DNA from: JANQOH01 sp965201115
GTDB lineage: Bacteria; Pseudomonadota; Alphaproteobacteria; UBA7887
Assembly: GCA_965201115.1 (NCBI GenBank)
Contig: OZ241745.1
Location: 2,790,001-2,854,000 of the forward strand
DNA length: 64,000 bases
Reading direction: 5' to 3'
The translations under genes were made by a program, and so were the position numbers. The notes below the pieces were generated by a model. The model made no database searches, was not told where the DNA came from, and saw nothing but the letters and a program-made list of their open reading frames with translations. Numbering within the stretch: position 1 is the stretch's first letter; each line of letters opens with the position of its first letter. This document shows, piece after piece, positions 38,286 to 47,595 of the stretch.

Positions 38286-38768
38286 ATGGACGAATACCAA
38301 GCCGCCACGCTCACCACCCGCTACATCGCCCTGGCCCTCACGGCGACCCAGTGCCTGCTGCTGGCGATCGGGCTGTGGATGATGAACCGCGCCAACGCCG
38401 GCCGCGACCGTCAGACGATGCTCGCCGAACGGCGGCACAACGACGCCATGAAGGTCCACGCCGAACGACACGCCGAGGCCATGAAGGCCAACGCCGAACG
38501 ACATGCGGAGGCCATGAAGGCTCATGAAACGGCCATGAAGGCTCATGAGGCGCAACACGCAGAGGTCATGAGCGCTCATGCCGAGGCCATGAAGGCCCAT
38601 GAGGCGACCATGAAGGCCCATGAGGCGACCGTGAAGGCCCATGAGGCGACCATGAAGGCCAACGCGGAACGGCACGCGGAGACGATGCGGGGAATCGAGG
38701 CGCTGATCGAGCGCACCGCCGCGGCGAACCGTGCCGGCGGCCCGCCGCCTCCCGATCCGAAAGCCTGA
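38286..38768 (+). CDS. Membrane-anchored coiled-coil repeat protein
   Basis: 160 residues. One N-terminal membrane span (IALALTATQCLLLAIGLWMM), then about 100 residues of imperfect heptads such as MKAHEAT and MKANAERHAEA, rich in His, Glu, Met and Ala. The DNA shows 21-bp tandem units (ATGAAGGCCCATGAGGCGACC-like) at about 38588-38660. GGAGA precedes the ATG at 38286. No family recognised. A helical rod anchored in the membrane is likely; repeat number could vary between strains. Confidence 0.75.
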   Translation: MDEYQAATLTTRYIALALTATQCLLLAIGLWMMNRANAGRDRQTMLAERRHNDAMKVHAERHAEAMKANAERHAEAMKAHETAMKAHEAQHAEVMSAHAEAMKAHEATMKAHEATVKAHEATMKANAERHAETMRGIEALIERTAAANRAGGPPPPDPKA

Positions 38769-39125
38769 TACGAGCCGCCGGACGGGGGGCCCGCATTCCC
38801 GAGACGGGGGCCTGGAAACGCGGACGTCTCAAGAGCCGGTACCGGAATGAAATCGCGTGGATTTCGGTCTGTTATGCGTGTCGATTGCGGCGGCGCGGCA
38901 CTCGGGCCGAAATCGCGCGCGCGGCCGGTGCGCAGGGGGCGGCGCCGGGAGGACGGGACCGCCCCGCCGACAACGCGCTGCACGCCAACTCGCGGGCAAG
39001 GAGGTCTGCGGTCCCGGCCCCGCCTTCGACGGGGTCGAGCGTTCCGGCGCCGACGCTCGGCATCGCAGTCGGTTCGCCTGTTCGGGGCGGGCGGGGCGCC
39101 CGCGGTCGGGGAGCGCGGCGCGTTG
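38769..39125. other. Gap without a supported gene
   Basis: About 355 bases between the repeat-protein gene and yggT. It contains GCGGTCCCGGCCCCGCC and CGACGGGGTCGAGC near 39010-39055, which look like a decayed version of the dispersed repeat hairpin, and otherwise nothing I can interpret. Confidence 0.4.
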
Positions 39126-39422
39126 TCAGTAGCGGGCGATGGAGGCCGCGAGGTTGGCCAGCAGCACCTGGCGGATGAAGACGATGGCTATCAGCGCCAC
39201 CAATGGCGACAGGTCGAGCCCGCCCAGCGGCGGCACGACGCGCCGGATGCGCCCGAGCACGGGTTCGGTGATGCGGTACAGCGCCTCGCCCACCGAATCG
39301 ACCAGCGGGTTGCGCCGATTGACGACGTCGAACGCGACCAGCCAGCTCAGGATCGCGTTGCCGATGACGATCCACATATAGAGCGCGAACAGCCAATCGA
39401 CGAAGCCGATGAGTTGCAGCAT
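39126..39422 (-). CDS. yggT: YggT family membrane protein
   Basis: 98 residues with two hydrophobic spans, WLFALYMWIVIGNAILSWL and PLVALIAIVFIRQVL, separated by the conserved NRRNPLVDSVGEALYRITEPVLG region. YggT proteins have been linked to osmotic stress and division-related membrane functions. The ATG at 39422 (MLQLIGF) fits family N-termini; a longer frame to 39479 overlaps the tRNA promoter region. Confidence 0.92.
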   Translation of the reverse strand: MLQLIGFVDWLFALYMWIVIGNAILSWLVAFDVVNRRNPLVDSVGEALYRITEPVLGRIRRVVPPLGGLDLSPLVALIAIVFIRQVLLANLAASIARY

Positions 39423-39453
39423 GGGCGGCGGCGGCCTTGTGCGGCGGAGAGGG

Positions 39454-39482
39454 TTGGACAAGCGGCGCGACGGCGCCATATT
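39454..39482 (+). promoter_or_regulatory. Probable tRNA-Ala promoter
   Basis: TTGGAC (39454-39459), 17 bases, CATATT (39477-39482). Transcription would begin near 39489, about 38 bases before the tRNA. No other promoter-like sequence precedes the gene. Confidence 0.5.
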
Positions 39483-39526
39483 ACAGGAGCGCGCGGCGCC
39501 CGGTCGAGGGGGCCGCGGCGCAAGGC

Positions 39527-39602
39527 GGGGCCGTAGCTCAGTCGGGAGAGCGCGACGTTCGCAATGTCGAGGTCAGGGGTTCGATTCCCCTCGGCTCCAC
39601 CA
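39527..39602 (+). tRNA. tRNA-Ala (anticodon CGC)
   Basis: 76 bases including encoded CCA. Acceptor arm GGGGCCG pairs with CGGCTCC and includes the G3-U70 pair that identifies alanine tRNAs. D-arm GCTCAGTCGGGAGAGC; anticodon stem CGACG/TGTCG with loop TTCGCAA, so anticodon CGC reading GCG. T-arm AGGGGTTCGATTCCCCT. GCG is among the most used codons in this genome. No integrase gene or duplicated 3' end was seen nearby. Confidence 0.97.
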
Positions 39603-39889
39603 CCCGCCCGCGCCGTACCGGACCCGCGATCGCGCGGGCGGGCGGCGCCCATCGACGAAACTTCCGGTATTCGCCATCGACTTCGCGTCCGGGTCGGCGC
39701 CGCCCCGGGCGGCGGGCGGGCGCGGGTACGCGGCCGATTCGCGCTCGCGGGCGCCGGGATCCGCGCCGGCGATTCGCCCGGCGCCGGCGGCAAAGCGGGC
39801 GGGGCGGCTCAAAACGGGTGGCCCGCGGCGGGCGGCGGCCTAAATGCAAACGGGCGCCGTTCGACCGACCCGCTTGCCCGCGAGGCCTC

Positions 39890-40399
39890 ATGTTCGCACG
39901 TTCCGCCGGCCGCGCCGCCGCCGTTTCGCTCCTTCTGTTCCATCTGCTTTCGGCGTCCGCGGGGCACGCGGCGGAGCGCGGGGCGAGCGGCCTGCCGCTG
40001 CCGCGTTTCGCGAGCCTCGCCGCGGGCAAGGTCAATCTGCGCGCCGGGCCGGGGTTTCGCTATCCGGTCGCGTGGGTATTCACGCGCCGGTCGATGCCGG
40101 TGGAGATCGTCGGCGAGTTCGAACAATGGCGGCGGATTCGCGACAGCGAAGGCGCCGAGGGCTGGATACACAAGGTGCTGCTGTCGGGCCGGCGCACGGC
40201 GGTCGTGACCGGCGGCGAACGCGCCCTGCGGCGCGATCCCGACGTCGGCGCCGCCCCGCTTGCGCGCGCCGAGCCCGGCGTGCAGGGCCGCCTCTTCGGC
40301 TGCGAAGAGGGCTGGTGCGAAGTGAAACTCGCCTCCTATCGCGGCTGGATGCCCCTCGCCCACCTCTGGGGCGCCTATCCCGGCGAACGCTTCGACTGA
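39890..40399 (+). CDS. Secreted SH3-domain (SH3_4/YgiM-like) protein
   Basis: 169 residues. Signal peptide to about residue 28 (ending SAGHAA), then bacterial SH3 repeats: KVNLRAGPGFRYPVAWV with EQWRRIRDSEGAEGWIHKVLL, and a second one with CEEGWCEVKLASYRGWMP. Bacterial SH3 domains bind peptidoglycan or proteins in the envelope. The ATG at 39890 has GAGG close upstream; the frame is open much further back without support. Confidence 0.85.
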   Translation: MFARSAGRAAAVSLLLFHLLSASAGHAAERGASGLPLPRFASLAAGKVNLRAGPGFRYPVAWVFTRRSMPVEIVGEFEQWRRIRDSEGAEGWIHKVLLSGRRTAVVTGGERALRRDPDVGAAPLARAEPGVQGRLFGCEEGWCEVKLASYRGWMPLAHLWGAYPGERFD

Positions 40400-40445
40400 T
40401 GCCGAGGGTCATCGTTATTGACCGTTCCGGTACGGGAAATGCGGG

Positions 40446-41405
40446 CTATACGCGGCGCAGCCTGTCGGTGGCGGCTACGAGGCGGCTGCGGATGCCGGGC
40501 TCCATTGCGGAGTGGCCGGCGTCCTCGACGATGGCGAGGTCGGCTTCGGGCCATGCCGCCGCCAGATCGAAGGCCGTGACGGCGGGGCAGACCATGTCGT
40601 AGCGGCCCTGCACGATGACTCCGGGGATGCGGCGTACGCGGTCGATGTTCTCGAGCAAGGCGTTTTCCGGCATGAAGATGCGGTTGGCGAAGTAGTGCGC
40701 CTCGATGCGCGCGAGGCCGAGGGCCATGTCGTCGCGTTCGAACTCGGCCACGGTTCCGGCGCTCGGCAGCAGCGTGGAGCAGGCGCCTTCGTAGCGGCTC
40801 CATGCGCGCGCGGCGGGCATGTGGACGCGCGGGTCCGGGTCGGTCAGCCGCGCCCGGTAGGCGGCGAGGAGATCGGCGCGTTCGGCTTCCGGAACGCCGG
40901 CGGCGAACTCGCGCCAATGGTCAGGGAAAAACCGGCCCATGCCGTAGAGGAACCAGTCGATCTCGCGCGGGCGGCAGAGGAATACGCCGCGCAGCGCGAG
41001 GGCGCGGCAGCGCTTGGGATGCGCCTCCGCGTAAGCCAGGGCCAGCGTGGAGCCCCATGAGCCGCCGAACACGATCCAGCGCTCGATCCCCAGCGTTTCG
41101 CGCAAGCGTTCGATATCGGCGATCAGGTGCGGCGTGGCGTTGTTTTCGAGCGCGCCGAGGGGGCGCGACCGGCCGGCCCCGCGCTGGTCGAAGATCACGA
41201 TGCGGTAATGCGCGGGGTCGAAGAAGCGGCGGTTGTCGGCGGTCGCGCCGGCGCCCGGCCCGCCGTGCAGGAACACGACCGGCGCGCCGTCGGGCCGCCC
41301 GCTTTGCTCCCAGTACATGACGTGCGCGTCGTCGAGCCGGAGCCGCCCGGTCTCGTAAGGGCTTATTTCGGGGTAGAGCTCAGGATACGGGCCGCTTTCA
41401 GTCAT
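40446..41405 (-). CDS. pip: Proline iminopeptidase
   Basis: 319 residues, alpha/beta-hydrolase of the S33 family that removes N-terminal proline. HGGPGAG oxyanion segment (47-53), FDQRGAGRS (72-80), nucleophile elbow GGSWGSTLA with Ser116, and a C-terminal His in EDAGHSAMEP. The ATG overlaps the lipoamide dehydrogenase stop (ATGA), so it is the last gene of the dehydrogenase operon. Why a peptidase is attached to that operon is not evident. Confidence 0.95.
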   Translation of the reverse strand: MTESGPYPELYPEISPYETGRLRLDDAHVMYWEQSGRPDGAPVVFLHGGPGAGATADNRRFFDPAHYRIVIFDQRGAGRSRPLGALENNATPHLIADIERLRETLGIERWIVFGGSWGSTLALAYAEAHPKRCRALALRGVFLCRPREIDWFLYGMGRFFPDHWREFAAGVPEAERADLLAAYRARLTDPDPRVHMPAARAWSRYEGACSTLLPSAGTVAEFERDDMALGLARIEAHYFANRIFMPENALLENIDRVRRIPGVIVQGRYDMVCPAVTAFDLAAAWPEADLAIVEDAGHSAMEPGIRSRLVAATDRLRRV

Positions 41406-42826
41406 CGCCGGCCCGTGGGCGCGGCGACGTGGAGCGGGGCGCCGGTCGCGATGCGCGCGGCTTCGCCGTAGAGTTCGCCGAAGGTGGGATGGGCGTGGAC
41501 GGTGAGCGCGAGATCCTCGACCGTCGCGCCCATCTCGATGGCCAGCACGCCTTCCCCGATCAGGTCGGAGGCGTGCGGCGCGGCGATGTGGACGCCGAGC
41601 ACGCGCCCGTCGGCCTTGTCGGAAACGATGCGCAGGAAGCCGTCGCGGGCGTCGAGTGTGCGCGCGCGGCCCGACGCCGCCAGCGGGAAGCTCGCGGCGC
41701 GGGCGTCGATACCATCGGCTTCTGCCTCGGCGAGCGTCATGCCGGCGCTGGCGATTTCGGGGTCGGAGAACACCACGGCGGGGATGGCTTGCGGCGCGAA
41801 TTCGGCCTTGCGTCCGCACAGGGCCTCGGCGGCGACGGCCGCTTCGGCGGCGGCCTTGTGGGCGAGCGCCGGCCCCGGCGCGATGTCGCCGATGGCGGCG
41901 ACATGCGGCGCGAGGCGGCGGTCGGCGGCGACCTCGAGCAGCCCGCCCGCGCCGGGTTTCAGTCCGGCGGCGGCGAGCTCCAAATCGTCGGTGTTGGGGC
42001 GGCGGCCCACGGCGACGACGACGCGCTCCGCCTCGACGGCGGTTTCGCCGCCCCGCCCATCCCTGAGCGCGAGGCGCCCGTCGGCATAGCCGACCGCGCG
42101 GGCGCCGGTGTGGACGGCGGCGCCGAGCGCGGCAAGGGTTTTCGCGACCGGGCGCGCGAGCTCCGCGTCCATCGCCGGCAGGATGCGCGCCTCGGCCTCG
42201 ACGATGGAGACGCGCGCGCCGAGTTTGGCGAAGGCGATGCCGATTTCGAGGCCTATATAGCCCGCGCCGACGATGGCGAGGGTTTCGGGGAGTCTGTCGA
42301 GCGCCAGCGCGCCGGCGGAGTCGAGCACGCGCTCGCCGTCGAAGGGGAGGCTCTGGAGCGCGGCCGGGCGCGACCCGGCGGCGAGCACGATGTCGGCAAA
42401 CTCGACGAAGCGCGCGCCGCCCGACGGCGGCGCGATCACGCCTTTTCCCGGCGCGGTGAAGCGGAAGGCGCCGTGGGCGATCTCGACGCCGGCGGCGGCC
42501 AGCAGGCCGCGGACGCCGCCGGTCAGGCCCGAGATAATGCCGTCTTTCCACTGCTGGAAACGGGCCATGTCGGGCGGCGCGGCGGCGGCCAGGCCCGCGC
42601 GCGCGGCGCCGCGCGCGCGATGCGCCAGGTCGGCGACCTCGATCAGCGCCTTGCTGGGGATGCAGCCCACGCGCAGGCAGACGCCGCCCGCGCCTTCCTC
42701 GCCGTCGCGATCCACAAGCACGACCTTGCGGCCCAGCTGCGCGGCGCGCAGCGCGGCGGCGTAGCCCCCCGGGCCGGCCCCGACAACGATAAAATCGACC
42801 GGCTCGGGGACCTCGCCGACGACCAT
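41402..42826 (-). CDS. lpdA: Dihydrolipoamide dehydrogenase (E3)
   Basis: 474 residues. FAD site GAGPGGYAAA (16-25), redox disulfide CLRVGC with C50 and C55 (usual form CLNVGC), second dinucleotide site GAGYIGLEIG, and the active-site pair HAHPTFGE near the C-terminus. Reoxidises lipoyl groups of the E2 component encoded just upstream, passing electrons to NAD+. Start ATG overlaps the E2 stop (TGATG). Confidence 0.95.
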   Translation of the reverse strand: MVVGEVPEPVDFIVVGAGPGGYAAALRAAQLGRKVVLVDRDGEEGAGGVCLRVGCIPSKALIEVADLAHRARGAARAGLAAAAPPDMARFQQWKDGIISGLTGGVRGLLAAAGVEIAHGAFRFTAPGKGVIAPPSGGARFVEFADIVLAAGSRPAALQSLPFDGERVLDSAGALALDRLPETLAIVGAGYIGLEIGIAFAKLGARVSIVEAEARILPAMDAELARPVAKTLAALGAAVHTGARAVGYADGRLALRDGRGGETAVEAERVVVAVGRRPNTDDLELAAAGLKPGAGGLLEVAADRRLAPHVAAIGDIAPGPALAHKAAAEAAVAAEALCGRKAEFAPQAIPAVVFSDPEIASAGMTLAEAEADGIDARAASFPLAASGRARTLDARDGFLRIVSDKADGRVLGVHIAAPHASDLIGEGVLAIEMGATVEDLALTVHAHPTFGELYGEAARIATGAPLHVAAPTGRR

Positions 42827-44115
42827 CAGATGCGCCCCAGCAGCCGCGCGGGTTCGCGCAGGTAACCGGCGATGGCGCCGGCGAACGCGCCGAGATGCTC
42901 GCCGTCGTTGAGGCGGTGGTCGGCGGAGACGGCAAGCGGCAGCGACGGGCGCACCGCCGGCGCGCCATCGACGGCGGCGACCGTATCGCGGATGGCGCCG
43001 ACGCCGAGGATCGCGACCTCCGGCGGGCGGATTATCGGCGTGCCGAAATGGCCTCCATAGCTGCCGTAGTTCGAGACTGTGAAGGTCCCGCCGCGCAGCT
43101 GCGCCACGCCGATCTTCCGCGCGCGCGCCGCCTCGGCGAGCTCCGCTATCTCGCGGGCGAGCGCGAGGATGCTCTTGCGATCGACGTCATGGACCACGGG
43201 CACGATCAGGCCGTCGGCGGTCGCGGTCGCGAAGCCGATATTGACGCGCCCGCGATAGACGATTTCTTCGGCCTCCATGTTCAGCGCGGCGTTGAAGCGC
43301 GGGTAGCGCCGCAGCGCGGCGGCGCACGCCTTCATGACGATGGGAAGATAGCTCGGGCGGACGCCCTCGGGCTCGAATTCGGCGGCGAGCGCGCGGCGCG
43401 CGGCGACGAGCTGCGTTGCGTCGATCTCGTGGAACGTCAATATGTGCGGGATTTCGCGCCACGCCGCCTGCATGGTTTGCGCGATTTGCCGGCGCAGGCC
43501 GCGCAACGGCTCCACGCGGTCGGCGGCGGCGGACGCGGGCTCGGGCTCGATTCCGGGCGCGGTTTGCGGCGCAGCGCGCGGCGCGCTTGCGGGCGGGGTT
43601 TCGGGCGCGCTTTCCGGCTTCGGGGCCGCCGCGGCGGCGGCCTGTTCGGGCGGCGCCTGCGGGGCGGCGGCGGCGCGCTCGACATCGGCGCGCGTCACCT
43701 GTCCGCGGGCGCCGCTCCCGGAAATCGACGCGAGATCGACGCCGAGATCCAGCGCGCGCTTGCGGGTCGCCGGGCTGGCGAGGACGCGCCCGCGCCGGCG
43801 CGGCGGCGCGCTTTCGGGCGCCGAGGGCGCGGGCGCGGCGGCGGCCGGCGCGGAGCTTGCGGCTGGGCGCGGGGTTTCCGCGGCGATGATCGCCAGCATG
43901 GCGCCGACGGGTACGGTCGCGCCGACCGCGCCGCCGAGCGCCTTGATCGTGCCGGCCACGGGCGACGGGATTTCCACCACCGCCTTGTCGGTCTGAACGT
44001 CGACGATGACCTGGTCGGCCTTGACCGCATCGCCTTCGGCGACGTGCCAGTGGACGATCTCGCCCTCGCCGAGCCCCTCGCCGACGTCGGGGAGGTCGAA
44101 ACGGTAGTCGCTCAT
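42826..44115 (-). CDS. 2-oxoacid dehydrogenase E2 (dihydrolipoamide acyltransferase)
   Basis: 429 residues. One lipoyl domain with the modified lysine K44 in VDVQTDKAVVEI, a peripheral-subunit-binding domain (ASPATRKRALDLGVDL, about 113-128), Ala/Pro linkers and the catalytic acetyltransferase domain with SADHRLNDG near residue 400. Family members acylate CoA with acetyl or branched-chain groups. The gene set looks like the alpha2beta2 E1 type, so pyruvate or branched-chain 2-oxoacids are both possible. ATG overlaps the E1-beta stop (ATGA). Confidence 0.94.
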   Translation of the reverse strand: MSDYRFDLPDVGEGLGEGEIVHWHVAEGDAVKADQVIVDVQTDKAVVEIPSPVAGTIKALGGAVGATVPVGAMLAIIAAETPRPAASSAPAAAAPAPSAPESAPPRRRGRVLASPATRKRALDLGVDLASISGSGARGQVTRADVERAAAAPQAPPEQAAAAAAPKPESAPETPPASAPRAAPQTAPGIEPEPASAAADRVEPLRGLRRQIAQTMQAAWREIPHILTFHEIDATQLVAARRALAAEFEPEGVRPSYLPIVMKACAAALRRYPRFNAALNMEAEEIVYRGRVNIGFATATADGLIVPVVHDVDRKSILALAREIAELAEAARARKIGVAQLRGGTFTVSNYGSYGGHFGTPIIRPPEVAILGVGAIRDTVAAVDGAPAVRPSLPLAVSADHRLNDGEHLGAFAGAIAGYLREPARLLGRI

Positions 44116-45092
44116 CGGTCGGCCATGGTTTCTTCGATGGCGCGGACCACGCGCGCGGCGTCGGGAACGAAAGCGTCCTCGACCCCCGGCATGGGATAGG
44201 GCGCGTCGGGCGCCGCGACCCGCCGCACGGGCGCCTCGAGGGAGAAGAAAGCGTGCTCCTGCACGAACGCGGCGACCTCGGCGCCGAATCCCGCGGTCGC
44301 CTGCGATTCGTGGACGACGACGCAGCGTCCGGTGCGCTCGACGGCTTTCACGAGACCGGCTTCGTCAAGCGGCACGAGGGTGCGGAGATCCGCAAGGTGG
44401 ACGCCGATGCCTTTTTCGGCGGCCATGCCGGCGGCTTTCTCCGCGACCGGAACCGTCTGGCTCCACGCGATCAGCGTTACGTCATCGCCCTCGCGCAGCA
44501 CGTTCAGCTCGCCGAACGGAACCGTGTAGGGCTCCGACGGAACCTCCCCCGACAGCAGGCGGTAGCCGCGCAGGGGTTCGAGAAACAGCACCGGGTCCGG
44601 GTCGCGGATCGCCTCCGCCAGCATGCCCTTGGCGTCGTAGGGGTTGGCCGGCATGACAATCTTGAGGCCCGATGACTGTGCGAAGGTGTGCTCCATCGAA
44701 TCGGAGTGGAACTCCGGCGTGCGCACGCCGCCGCCGAAAGGCGAGCGGATGACGAGGGGCGCTGTATGCGAGCCGCGCGTGCGGAAGCGGATGCGGCTGA
44801 TCTGCTGGTTTATCTGGTGGAAGCACTGCTGGGCGAAGCCGAGGAACTGGATTTCGACGATCGGCCGCCAGCCCGCGACCGCCAGGCCGAGCGCGGCGCC
44901 GGCGATGACGCTTTCGGCGAGCGGCGTGTCGATCACGCGGTTCGGGCCGAAGAACTGCCGCAGGCCGTCGGTGGCGCGGAACACGCCGCCGAGCTGGCCC
45001 ACATCCTCACCCATCAGCATGACGGCCGCGTCGCGCTCCATCTCCTGCCGGAGACCGGCGCGGATGGCCTCGACCATGTTCATGCGCGGCAT
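44112..45092 (-). CDS. 2-oxoacid dehydrogenase E1 beta subunit
   Basis: 326 residues. Transketolase-like pyrimidine-binding domain (NMVEAIRAGL, MGEDVGQLGGVF, RVIDTPLAE, EIQFLGF) and a C-terminal transketolase domain with LRTLVPLDEAG and VVHESQATAGFG. Forms the thiamine-diphosphate heterotetramer with E1 alpha. The ATG at 45092 follows AAGGGAG with nine-base spacing. A 682-bp repeat-filled gap separates it from E1 alpha. Confidence 0.95.
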   Translation of the reverse strand: MPRMNMVEAIRAGLRQEMERDAAVMLMGEDVGQLGGVFRATDGLRQFFGPNRVIDTPLAESVIAGAALGLAVAGWRPIVEIQFLGFAQQCFHQINQQISRIRFRTRGSHTAPLVIRSPFGGGVRTPEFHSDSMEHTFAQSSGLKIVMPANPYDAKGMLAEAIRDPDPVLFLEPLRGYRLLSGEVPSEPYTVPFGELNVLREGDDVTLIAWSQTVPVAEKAAGMAAEKGIGVHLADLRTLVPLDEAGLVKAVERTGRCVVVHESQATAGFGAEVAAFVQEHAFFSLEAPVRRVAAPDAPYPMPGVEDAFVPDAARVVRAIEETMADR

Positions 45093-45320
45093 TTTCGCGG
45101 CTCCCTTGTCCCGGCGGCTGTCGATATCGCTTTTCGCGCGGTCGCGAACCGCCTTGCGGCGGGCGCCGCCAATACGCCGCGAGCGTGTCCTGCGTTGTGT
45201 GCCGGTCGCCCGTCCATTCGGTCGCGCCGGCGCCCGGTCACGGCGGCCCGCAAGCCGCCGGTGCGCACGGTACCGCGCGTCAACCGGATCCCCAAAGCGG
45301 CCCAACGCAAAGCGCGCCGC

Positions 45321-45350
45321 CTTGTACCGCACGCCGCCGCCGCGCGTCAA
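45321..45350 (-). promoter_or_regulatory. Possible promoter for the E1 beta-E2-E3 genes
   Basis: Minus strand TTGACG (plus 45345-45350), 18 bases, TACAAG (45321-45326), about 230 bases before E1 beta. It lies inside the gap that separates E1 alpha from E1 beta, so the downstream genes may have their own start. Confidence 0.33.
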
Positions 45351-45454
45351 CGGGTTTCTCCGCCCGGTTCGCGAATCGTCCGTACACGGGCCGCGATTTT
45401 CGCTTGGCCGCTTTGGGCGCCATGGAGGCGCGCGGCTATCCCGGCCGCCCGCGC

Positions 45455-45770
45455 CGCAGGCGCGGCGCGCTTCCCGGGTGCGCGGACGTCTCGCCCGCAC
45501 GTCTCGACGCTGCGGGCGACGGGGGAGGGGGCGCGAAAGGCCTTGCTTCCACGGCAACATCGCGCGCCTTGCGGAAACGTGCGGGCGGGGACGCCCGCGC
45601 ACCCAAGCCCCGCCTTCGGCGGGGTTGGCGTGTGCGTCTCGCGCGCGCGTCTCAATGCTGCGGGCGACGGGGAGCGCTTCCATGCCGGCGTCGCTCCTGC
45701 GGCGAATGTGCGGGCAGGATGCCCGCGGTCCCGGGGCCTGCCCGCGGCGGGGGCAGGCGTTCCGCTGTAG
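45455..45770. repeat. Dispersed palindromic repeat, locus 5
   Basis: Two double-hairpin units in plus orientation within the dehydrogenase operon. The first contains an alternative middle block, GCGAAAGGCCTTGCTTCC and GCAACATCGCGCGCC, shared only with 57291-57330. The second ends with GGATGCCCGCGGTCCCGG and a variant CCTGCCCGCGGCGGGGGCAGG hairpin just five bases from the E1 alpha stop. Apart from this repeat and the possible promoter, 45093-45774 holds nothing coding. Confidence 0.85.
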
Positions 45771-45774
45771 ATGC

Positions 45775-46859
45775 TTACGCTTGGCGCGGGTGCGCGGCGC
45801 GCTGGCGCGCGAGGGTGGGCGTGGGTGCGGCGAAGACGTGTTCGTAGATCGCGGCAGGGTCGGGCGGGGGGTGGGCGTCGGCGGCGGCGAATACGTCCTC
45901 TACCTCGGCCTCCACTTCGGCCTCCCAGGCTTCGCGGTCGCCGGCATAGGGCGCGCCGGCCGCGGCAAGGTATTTCCATACGCGGTCGATGGGGTCCTTT
46001 CGCTTCCAGCGCGCGAGCTCGTCGGCGTCGATATAGCGGGTGGGGTCGTCGGCGGTGGTGTGCATGCCCATGCGGTAGGTGTGCGCCTCGACGAGCGTGG
46101 CGCCGCCGCCGGCGCGGCCGCGGGCGACCGCGTCCGCCGCCGCCGCGTACATCGCGAACAGGTCGTTGCCGTCGACCGATACGCCGGGGAAGCCGTAGGC
46201 CGGCGCGCGGGAGGCGAAATCGGCGCCGGCGCTCTGGATGGCGCGCGGCGTGGAGATCGCCCACTGGTTGTTTTGCAGCACGAACACCACCGGCGCGCCG
46301 ACGACGCCGGCGAGGTTGCACGATTCGTGGAAGTCTCCCTCGGACGAGGCGCCGTCGCCGAAGAACACGGCCGCCACGCCGTTTTCGCCTTTCATCTTCA
46401 TGCCCCAGGCCAGCCCGACGCGTGCGGCAGCTGGGCCGCCAGCGAGACCTGGGTCGCGAACATGCGCACGCCTTCAGGGATGACGCCGCCGTCGGGATGG
46501 CCGCGGCGGTAGAGCGCGACGTTCAACAGCGGCACGCCCTGGCGGATTTGCACGGGGAGTTCGCGGTATTGCGGCACGGCCCAGTCGCGTTTCGGATCGA
46601 CCGCCATCGCCGCGCCGACGAGGGTCGCCTCCTGCCCGAAGATGGGGGCGAAGGTGCCGAGGCGGCCCTGGCGCTGGAGGCTCAGGCATTTGCGGTCGAA
46701 CGCGCGGCCGAGCATCATCAGGCGCAGCGCCTCGCGGATTTGCGCGGCGTCCATCGGCGGCTCGGCGCCGTCGCGCAGGGCGCCGTCGGCGCCGAGAATC
46801 GACAGGGGCTCGGCGGCGGGCGCGCCGGCCGGATATTGCGGGGAGAAACGGCTCGGCAT
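45775..46859 (-). pseudogene. 2-oxoacid dehydrogenase E1 alpha subunit, frameshifted
   Basis: The N-terminal frame (MPSRFSPQYPAGAPAAEP to VSLAAQLPHA) and the C-terminal frame (GMKMKGENGVAAVFFGDGAS to the end) together make about 361 residues of a PdhA/BkdA-type alpha subunit. The thiamine-diphosphate motif GDGASSEGDFHE ... NNQWAIST is intact. One base is missing near 46419; adding it gives the expected PHAVGLAWGMKMK. It begins nine bases after the GST gene. Either an assembly error or a recent mutation; as written, E1 would be inactive. Confidence 0.88.
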
Positions 46860-46867
46860 GACGCGGC

Positions 46868-47500
46868 CTACGGCATGGGAATCGGGTCGCCGCGCGGCGG
46901 GACATTGTAGCCGCGTTGTACCGCGTCCCGCATGGCGATGGCCTCGTACCAGCGCTTGAGGTTGGGGTAGGTGCGCAAGTCCATCCCCTGCCACTCGAAG
47001 CGCGAGATCCACGGCCACGTGGCGAGATCGGCGATGGAGATCTCGCCCGCCAGATATTCGCGGCGGCCCAGCTGCCGGTCGAGCACGTTGTATATGCGGG
47101 CGGTTTCGCGCGCATAGCGCTCTTCGGCGTATGGCGCCTTGCCCTTGTTGAAACGCACGAAGTGGTGCGTTTGGCCGAGCATCGGCCCGACCGAGCCCAT
47201 CTGCATCATGAGCCACTGGAGCGCGTCGTAGCGGCGCGCGGGTTCGGCGGGCCAGAGCGGGCTGCCGGTCTTTTCGCCCAGATAGATCATGATCGCCGCC
47301 GACTCCATGAGCCGCGTTCCGGTCTCGCGGTCGACGATGGCGGGGATCTTGTTGTTCGGGCTTGTTTCCAGGAAGTCCGGATCGAACTGTTCGTCTTTCG
47401 TTATGTCGATCGGGTGGGTTTCGTAGGGCGTTCCGGTCTCTTCGAGCATGATCGAGACCTTCCGCCCGTTGGGCGTGCTCCAAGTGTACAGATCGATCAT
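46868..47500 (-). CDS. Glutathione S-transferase (YfcG/GstB-like)
   Basis: 210 residues. N-terminal thioredoxin-like domain starting MIDLYTWSTPNGRKVSIMLEE-like, the SPNNKIPAIVD cis-proline region and ESAAIMIYLGEK, then an all-helical domain with EISIADLATWPWI. The STPNG start is characteristic of the Nu-class (YfcG) transferases with disulfide-bond reductase activity. GGAGAGG lies a few bases before the ATG at 47500. First gene of the E1 alpha operon. Confidence 0.92.
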   Translation of the reverse strand: MIDLYTWSTPNGRKVSIMLEETGTPYETHPIDITKDEQFDPDFLETSPNNKIPAIVDRETGTRLMESAAIMIYLGEKTGSPLWPAEPARRYDALQWLMMQMGSVGPMLGQTHHFVRFNKGKAPYAEERYARETARIYNVLDRQLGRREYLAGEISIADLATWPWISRFEWQGMDLRTYPNLKRWYEAIAMRDAVQRGYNVPPRGDPIPMP

Positions 47501-47595
47501 TCCGCGCCTCTCCCCGCGCCGTTCTTGCCGGGCCGCACCATAGCGTATCGCCGCCGCCGGGCAAAGGGCCTGTACGGGGTTGCGGCGCCCGGCGG

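Noticed and set aside
39527..39602. tRNA-Ala as an integration site
   Set aside because: No integrase, no duplicated tRNA 3' end and no change of composition beside it.
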